The notes under the pieces: generated by a model
Seen by the model: only the letters and a program-made list of their open reading frames with translations
What the model was told of the DNA's origin: nothing
Database searches by the model: none
Part shown: piece by piece, positions 6,599 through 10,683 of the stretch
Numbering within the stretch: the first letter of the stretch is position 1
Layout: the number at the start of each line of letters is the position of its first letter
Assembly: GCA_001970855.1 (NCBI GenBank)
Contig: LSSN01003887.1
Coordinates: 1 to 10,683 of the forward strand
Direction of reading: 5' to 3'
DNA: 10,683 nt
Origin: Smittium culicis
Lineage: Eukaryota > Kickxellomycota > Harpellomycetes > Harpellales > Legeriomycetaceae
Translations under genes and position numbers: made by a program

Positions 6599-8624
6599 GT
6601 AGCCACATTCCACTTCCACACGGCCGATTCGAAAAAAACAAGGTTTTAATCAACTTGAACACCCTTAACCATGTATCCAAAGCGCACGAAAAAGTCATTC
6701 TCGATCATCCATTCAATAACCAGGTACGCATTTATGTATACATACGCAATAACAGCCCGTAACCAAAAATGTGATTAAGAAAATGGCTAATAAATTTTAT
6801 TACCAAAAAATTTACCTATTATACGTAATAAGCTAAAATGCTTTAATTTTTTTGCCGAAAAAAAAAAAAATCTAGCGCTTTATTCGCGTTTCTCTTTCAA
6901 CTGATATAAGAATTACTTTTTAAAATAATTTGAAACATATAACGAGTCAAAATAATTTATTTATAGGTCAAAATAATCACGTTTAGCGAAACCGAATCGA
7001 GAAATGCAAAGTCTGTTTTGGAAACCTACGGATTTGGCGGAAAATTAGAGAGCGCGAATGTAAGCGATGGTGTGATACCTTCTCCGTTCTATTACAAAGC
7101 AGCGTTGAAAATATCTGATTTTTTAGAAATCGGCTTTATTGAAAAGTATATATTAAACGGTAAAACACTTGCCCAAAACTATAAATAATCGCAATAACAA
7201 TAATAATATATTACGCCCTCTATATAAATTTAATTTCAAGAATGCTGCTAGTAGCAATTGAATATCCCTTTTTAATCGTTTGTCTATTGAAACAAAACCA
7301 AAAAAAAAAAAAAAAAATCCTTCATGTAGGCTCATTCATAGCTGTAAGCCAGAACTGCAAAATAGACCAAGAAAATGTTTTTGTAATAGATGGAAGAGGT
7401 AAGATATTCCTTTAATTTTTTTTTTTTTTTGGATGTTTGTACTAAACAAGATTAAAACGGCGGCTATTTTTTTTTATGAAATAAAAAAAAAAATGAGTAG
7501 GTAAGTTATGTGCTAGTTTAGATAAGGATTCATACGAGTCGCTTGGTCTGCTTGGAAAAAAATCGCCGTTTCCTACGAATAAAGAGTCGAGATTCTTAGT
7601 AGAAGTAGATTTGGCGAGTCCAAAAATGAAGCCCGGCGAGAAAGTATACGAGCGTACCATGTGGGCATTCACCAATTCGTTGAACGACACTTACGAATTT
7701 ATATTTGGATATTTTGATCACGGTAAATTTTGATTTTGATTTTCCTTCAAGATACATACTTTATCATTTATAACTTCTTGTTACTCCTTTTTTCTGCGAG
7801 AGAGAAAAAAAAAAAAAAAAAGTAATTTGTATGTTTTCAATGCTGTTATGATCTTACATGTGATTAGTTACGGGCAAATCGCTTGAAGTGAAATTCGGGC
7901 CTGGATCTGAGCATTTGCTCGAGGAACATTCGCTGTCTATTAAATCAGAGGTGAAAGGGTGCAATGTCCCAAAATCGATATTTGGCGACTTGTCGGCAAA
8001 AAACTTTGAATCAACTGATATGTACTCATCGGAACTGATGGACTTGGTCGAGTGGATCGGGCTGATATCTTTGGCTGACGATGACGATGAGCCTGATTCG
8101 AGCGATGCTGGTCTATCTGACGGGTACTTGCGGCTAGAAGGCAACGTCGACGTGGCCATTGATAGTTTAGTTAGCGATATCGACCCCTTCATCTCCTTGT
8201 ACTCCATTCCGGAACCAAACGATATAATGAAAGTGTCCGTAACATCAGTTGGCGGGCTGGTTAATCCCAAAATTATCAATGATTTGGCAAATGCGATCCA
8301 GTAAGTCCTTCTATTACTTTTTACTTTTTATTGGATTCCAATGTACTAGATCTGAAAGCAATTAAAAAAAAAAAAAGCAGATTGATAAAAAGGTACAGTT
8401 AATTAATAATAAATAAAATAATTCATATTGGCGTTTTATTTAGGAGCAAGGTCGATCATTTCGTTCTAGTTGTTAGCGGGTTCACGGATACGCCGATCAG
8501 CTGGTACAACAAGCCGCACGGGTTCTTGACGAGCGGCGAGAATTTGTACGTGCAAGTGCGAAATTCTAGGCTGAACACCTGCCTCACCGCGCGGTACTGC
8601 GGAGCTTACGACTCATTTTCGTAG
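6595..8624 (+). CDS. RPP40: RNase P/MRP protein subunit Rpp40 (six exons, 408 aa)
   Basis: Exons: 6595..6723, 6967..7159, 7330..7398, 7501..7722, 7868..8300, 8444..8624; all phases agree and no stop interrupts. Rpp40 is a protein subunit of nuclear RNase P, which removes pre-tRNA 5' leaders, and of RNase MRP, which acts in pre-rRNA processing; in human RNase P it sits with Pop5, Rpp14 and Rpp30. Family blocks in order: FEKNKV at 12-17, FLEIGFIEKYILNGSF at about 95-110, GRGKLCASLDKDSYESLGLLG at 129-149, RFLVEVDL at 161-168, YERTMWAF at 180-187, ELMDLVEWIGLI at 260-271, FISLYSIPEPNDIM at 313-326, and SGFTDTPISWYNKPHGF with GENLY at 360-384. The human protein is about 363 aa; the extra length is mostly in the acidic, variable exon 5. 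The ATG at 6595 is chosen because FEK then falls near the N-terminus as in animals. Pfam family Ribonuc_P_40 is expected. Confidence 0.95.
6724..6966 (+). other. RPP40 intron 1 (243 nt)
   Basis: Donor GTACGC, acceptor TATAG, phase 0, joining NNQ to VKIITF. It contains an A13 run at 6858-6870. TATAAC near 6938-6943 is a possible branch site. An in-frame stop follows soon after the donor. Confidence 0.9.
7160..7329 (+). other. RPP40 intron 2 (170 nt)
   Basis: Donor GTAAAA, acceptor TGTAG, phase 1, joining YILN-G to SFIAVS. It contains an A18 run at 7300-7317 that ends 12 nt before the acceptor, where a pyrimidine tract would normally lie. Confidence 0.9.
7399..7500 (+). other. RPP40 intron 3 (102 nt)
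   Basis: Donor GTAAGA, acceptor AGTAG, phase 1, joining DGR-G to KLCASLDKD. T15 at 7416-7430 and A11 at 7483-7493 are complementary and lie 17 nt from the donor and 7 nt from the acceptor. TACTAAAC at 7440-7447 resembles a branch site. Confidence 0.9.
7723..7867 (+). other. RPP40 intron 4 (145 nt)
   Basis: Donor GTAAAT, acceptor ATTAG, phase 1, joining YFDH to VTGKSLEV. It contains an A17 run at 7805-7821. Confidence 0.88.
8301..8443 (+). other. RPP40 intron 5 (143 nt)
   Basis: Donor GTAAGT, acceptor TTTAG, phase 2, joining NAI-Q to SKVDHF. It contains an A13 run at 8364-8376. Confidence 0.92.
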
Positions 8625-8917
8625 TTGAATAACCAAATAAATAATTTTAATTTTAAATCCTTTTTTTTTTTTTTTTTTAGAATTGTTATTGTTTTTTATT
8701 TAATATACTGATAGAAGAAAAATAAAAAAAAATTAATATGGCGGTATGGGATATTAGTCTAAATTCTATTGTATGGATTACTCATTATTATATATTTTAT
8801 ATTTGATTTTTTTTTTTTTTTTAGGAGAGGGGATGAGATGTATGTATGAGTGAATAATGGCGAATGATTGTAAGAAGAAAAAAAATAGAAAAAAGTGGGA
8901 AGAGGAGGGGATTATTT
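8625..8917. other. Convergent 3' intergenic region with T18 and T16 tracts (293 bp)
   Basis: This segment lies between the stops of RPP40 (plus) and the CCDC137-like gene (minus). It holds T18 at 8661-8678 and T16 at 8807-8822, each directly followed by AG, plus an A9 run at 8724-8732. TTTATT-type sequence near 8695-8701 could supply a minus-strand AATAAA. No gene is visible. The two 3' UTRs probably overlap. Confidence 0.7.
8636..8641 (+). terminator. Candidate poly(A) signal for RPP40
   Basis: AATAAA begins 12 nt after the RPP40 stop codon and is followed about 20 nt later by a T18 run. Confidence 0.5.
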
Positions 8918-10091
8918 TTAGGTAGATTTTTTCAACATTCGGTACTTATCAATGGCAGACTGGCGTTCCATTTGCAAGTAGTGGGATTGGGAGGCAGAGA
9001 GGACGATATTTTTCTTTGAGTTTTTGATTTTTTCGAGGGGAGTAATTTTTGCAACGCGGCTTGTGCGTTTGACCATGTTTCTGATGGCGTCTTGGCTCTT
9101 TGTGGCTTGGGCAGAGGAGTAAGGGGTTTTTTGCTTGAAGACGGGTTTTGGGACAAACGTGAATATAGGAGGAGCTTCAGCATGCTCGTTGAATTTGGGG
9201 ATAAGCGATTGCTGCGACGCGATCTTTTTATCTTTTGAAGCAAAAGGTTTAGAGGAATTTTGGCCTGTTTCTTGAGTTTCCGAAGCGTGGCTTGCGAACG
9301 GGTCTGGGCTAACATCGCGCTTTCTTTTCTTCAATTTCTCCTTTCTTGTTTGGCGGTTCCTTTGCTTCCTTGACAGACCGTTTGTCTGCTCCTCTTTTTC
9401 AGCGAGTTTGGCTAATTTCTTTTTAGATTTGATAAGCTCTGTTTTTGGAGTTTTTTCTTTTCCTGGGAGTTTTACTATTGGGATTGCTTCTAAATCGGCC
9501 TTCATTTTTTTTTGAACTCGCCTAATGTAAAATATTATAAAATTTTTAAAGATGTCTTTTATTTTGGAAGGGGAGAGAACAAGTAATTGAAGAAATGTAA
9601 TTAGCGGGGGTAAAAAAGGGGGGTATATTGAAAGTTATTGTATATAATATAATATAATGTAATGTAGGAATTTTATTATTTATAATGATAAAAAAGGTAA
9701 TATGAAGTGAAAGAATTATTTGGAATTTACTTTTTGAAATGTTCGAAAGACTCGTTTGGATCGATTTTAAGAGTTTGTTTCTTGGTACTTTTATTGCTAT
9801 CATTGGGAGTTTTTGAAGTGGAATTTTTGTGTTGAGATTTTTCGTCGGCTGTATTAAATAATAATATATTAATCCATAAATGTAAATTAGTGGTTTAAAT
9901 AGTGTTCTACGAAATATAAAAGCGGAGAAAAAGTTACCTTTGGGTTTAGGTTTAGGATTATTGGTATTTTCCATTACGCTTAGGATCCTTCTGAAAGCTC
10001 GAGGCATGTCAGAATTTTTATTCCTTTCAAGAGCCTTTCTGGCTTTCTTTGAGTGGGCATTGAGAGGTAAATCGATATTTGAGAAATCCAT
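8918..10091 (-). CDS. CCDC137-like nucleolar coiled-coil protein (three exons, 291 aa)
   Basis: Exons are 10091..9938, 9848..9731 and 9521..8918. The spliced protein matches the layout of animal CCDC137 (about 289 aa): DMPRAFRRILSVME at 28-41 near the N-terminus (human EIPFRLREIM), KIDPNESFEHFKKRV at 79-93 (human KGESDGAYIHRMQ region), a very basic K/R/E helix at about 117-160, IPKFNEHAEAPPIF at 198-211 (human FGEVVLQPPEL), and a final MERQSAIDKYRMLKK at 275-289 (human EERERAVQAYRALK). Human CCDC137 is a chromatin/nucleolus-associated protein; its molecular role is not well defined, and the fungal role is unknown. The matching blocks are spread over all three exons, which supports both the model and the family. 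Basic content suggests nucleolar location and possible RNA binding. No enzyme motif is seen. Confidence 0.82.
9522..9730 (-). other. CCDC137-like gene intron 2 (209 nt)
   Basis: On the minus strand the donor is GTAAAT at 9730 and the acceptor is CATTAG at 9522, phase 2. It rejoins ESFEHFK-K to RVQKKMKAD, completing the conserved block. It contains a pentamer repeat at 9643-9667 and two G runs on the plus strand (9606-9610, 9618-9623). Confidence 0.88.
9643..9667. repeat. Imperfect pentanucleotide tandem repeat in intron
   Basis: Five consecutive 5-mers read TATAA, TATAA, TATAA, TGTAA, TGTAG on the plus strand, a small microsatellite with point changes in the last two units. Confidence 0.7.
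9849..9937 (-). other. CCDC137-like gene intron 1 (89 nt)
   Basis: On the minus strand the donor is GTAACT at 9937 and the acceptor is TACAG at 9849, phase 1. It is the only CAG acceptor in the window. The intron has no in-frame stop, so retention keeps an open frame. Confidence 0.85.
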
Positions 10092-10264
10092 TCAAGCGGA
10101 AAAAAAAAAAGGATATTTGTTATTGATGGAAGTATTAGTATAAACAAAATGATAAGAGGGATAATATGTATTAGAATAAAACAGTAGAAATTGGTAGATT
10201 GAATTTATTTATAAAAAAAAAAAAATGCAAAATATTTTATAGAGTAGTAAAAAAGAAATAAAAA
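10092..10264. other. Intergenic region between two tandem minus-strand genes (173 bp)
   Basis: It holds the 3' UTR of the upstream gene and the promoter/5' UTR of the CCDC137-like gene. TTTATT at 10204-10209 gives a minus-strand AATAAA about 56 nt after the upstream stop. An A13 run is at 10213-10225, and an A11 run at 10100-10110 places a T tract just before the CCDC137-like ATG. Confidence 0.65.
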
Positions 10265-10683
10265 TTAGTTTTTGGATTTAGATTTTTTCTTTTTTTTGTC
10301 TTTTTTCGACGAATCAGGGGACGATGGGGCGGGAGTTGATTTGGCGGTTGATTGGTCGCTTGAGAGTTTTGGTTCATACTGCGAATCATGTTCGTCGTCG
10401 GCCAATTCACCAGCAGATATCTGGGATGATGATTGGCTGGCCTTAGAGTTTGGGACGCCTAAATGGTGGAGCTTGTTGATGATTGGGCTTTGGCCGAGAT
10501 TTGGGGTTTGTTCATTTTGGTGAATTTTTTCCAAATGTTCAGTTTTGGCTGAGGCTGAGGGTGAGGTTTTAGAGGATTTTTTATCGTCGGAGCTCTCTTC
10601 AGTCTCTTCAGAGTAGGCGAAGAGTTCAGACAGTTCGTTTCTTGCAGCGGCGAGGATGACGACGGACAAGGAGCAGGCGGGGG
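10265..10683 (-). CDS. C-terminal part of an unrecognised Ser/Lys-rich protein (right edge cut)
   Basis: The frame is open from the window edge to a TAA at 10267-10265, giving at least 139 residues, and contains no ATG, so the start must lie outside the window or in an upstream exon. The visible order is a short hydrophobic/Ala-rich start (SVVILAAARNELSELF), an acidic Ser-rich segment (YSEETEESSDD), a low-complexity Ser/Gln/Pro middle, and a lysine-rich tail ending KKDKKKKKSKSKN. That tail resembles a nuclear/nucleolar signal or a basic protein terminus. I recognise no domain. The first 45 bases at the edge are clearly more GC-rich than the rest. The composition and the tail before the stop favour a real C-terminus over chance. 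Confidence 0.55.
   Translation of the reverse strand, partial: PACSLSVVILAAARNELSELFAYSEETEESSDDKKSSKTSPSASAKTEHLEKIHQNEQTPNLGQSPIINKLHHLGVPNSKASQSSSQISAGELADDEHDSQYEPKLSSDQSTAKSTPAPSSPDSSKKDKKKKKSKSKN

Noticed and set aside
7300..7317. Poly(A) run as the tail of a retroposed element
   Set aside because: It lies inside an intron of an intact gene with no target-site duplication or element body beside it.
7153..7335. Minus-strand ORFs of 60 and 82 aa (also 7442-7690) across RPP40 introns
   Set aside because: They read through poly-T/poly-A tracts and splice sites of RPP40; composition is homopolymer-driven.
7854..8279. Minus-strand ORF of 141 aa overlapping RPP40 exon 5
   Set aside because: It is the antisense of a conserved RPP40 exon, crosses the intron 4 acceptor, and has no recognisable motif.
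8932..9315. Second minus-strand frame of 127 aa within exon 3 of the CCDC137-like gene
   Set aside because: Low-complexity K/S/L reading of a lysine-rich exon in another frame; the main frame carries the conserved blocks.
10272..10523. Plus-strand ORF of 83 aa near the right edge
   Set aside because: Its F-run and W/D-rich content is the antisense of the lysine/serine-rich tail on the minus strand.
10656..10682. Plus-strand start ATG ACG ACG GAC at the right edge
   Set aside because: Only nine codons are visible before the window ends, which is too little to support a gene; kept as an open question.
1..10683. Novel defence, mobile or toxin-antitoxin type system
   Set aside because: The genes are housekeeping or signalling eukaryotic genes with introns, and no element ends, array or linked cassette is visible.

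Overview
The window is an AT-rich, intron-bearing eukaryotic nuclear locus, most likely from a fungus. Four of the five protein genes are split by short GT-AG introns of 89 to 243 nt; eight of the nine 3' splice sites end in TAG. Tracts of A or T occur between the genes, AATAAA-type signals follow the stop codons, and codons are A/T-ending in most genes. A clear RPP40 subunit of RNase P/MRP argues against a Saccharomyces-like budding yeast, where I know of no recognised RPP40. An early-diverging AT-rich fungal lineage would fit, but this is inference. There is no bacterial gene, mobile element, CRISPR array, tRNA or rRNA.

Layout, left to right. (1) 1-491, plus: the C-terminal part of a ChaC-type gamma-glutamylcyclotransferase (glutathione degradation), cut by the left edge, with one intron. 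(2) 492-1350: an AT-rich non-coding gap with two nested short inverted repeats. (3) 1351-6187, minus: one gene of two exons that looks like two separate ORFs until the 115-nt intron is removed. Splicing restores a complete FHA phosphothreonine-binding domain near the N-terminus of a 1573-residue, mostly disordered, Ser-rich protein. (4) 6188-6594: a 407-bp divergent promoter with an 11-bp inverted repeat and a 4-codon upstream ORF whose stop overlaps the next start. (5) 6595-8624, plus: RPP40 in six exons, 408 residues. (6) 8625-8917: convergent 3' ends with T18 and T16 runs. (7) 8918-10091, minus: a three-exon, 291-residue protein resembling CCDC137, a nucleolar coiled-coil protein. (8) 10265-10683, minus: the C-terminal part of an unrecognised Ser/Lys-rich protein, cut by the right edge.

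Two neighbours, RPP40 and the CCDC137-like protein, probably act in the nucleolus, and they are convergent. The FHA gene and RPP40 share a divergent promoter. I see no operon-like logic or dedicated system here; this is an ordinary fungal gene neighbourhood. The points worth a second look are the reconstructed gene models, the concentration of homopolymer tracts in RPP40 introns and flanks, a tandem AG|GTAAGT splice-site arrangement, the overlapping uORF, and the motif content of the FHA protein.
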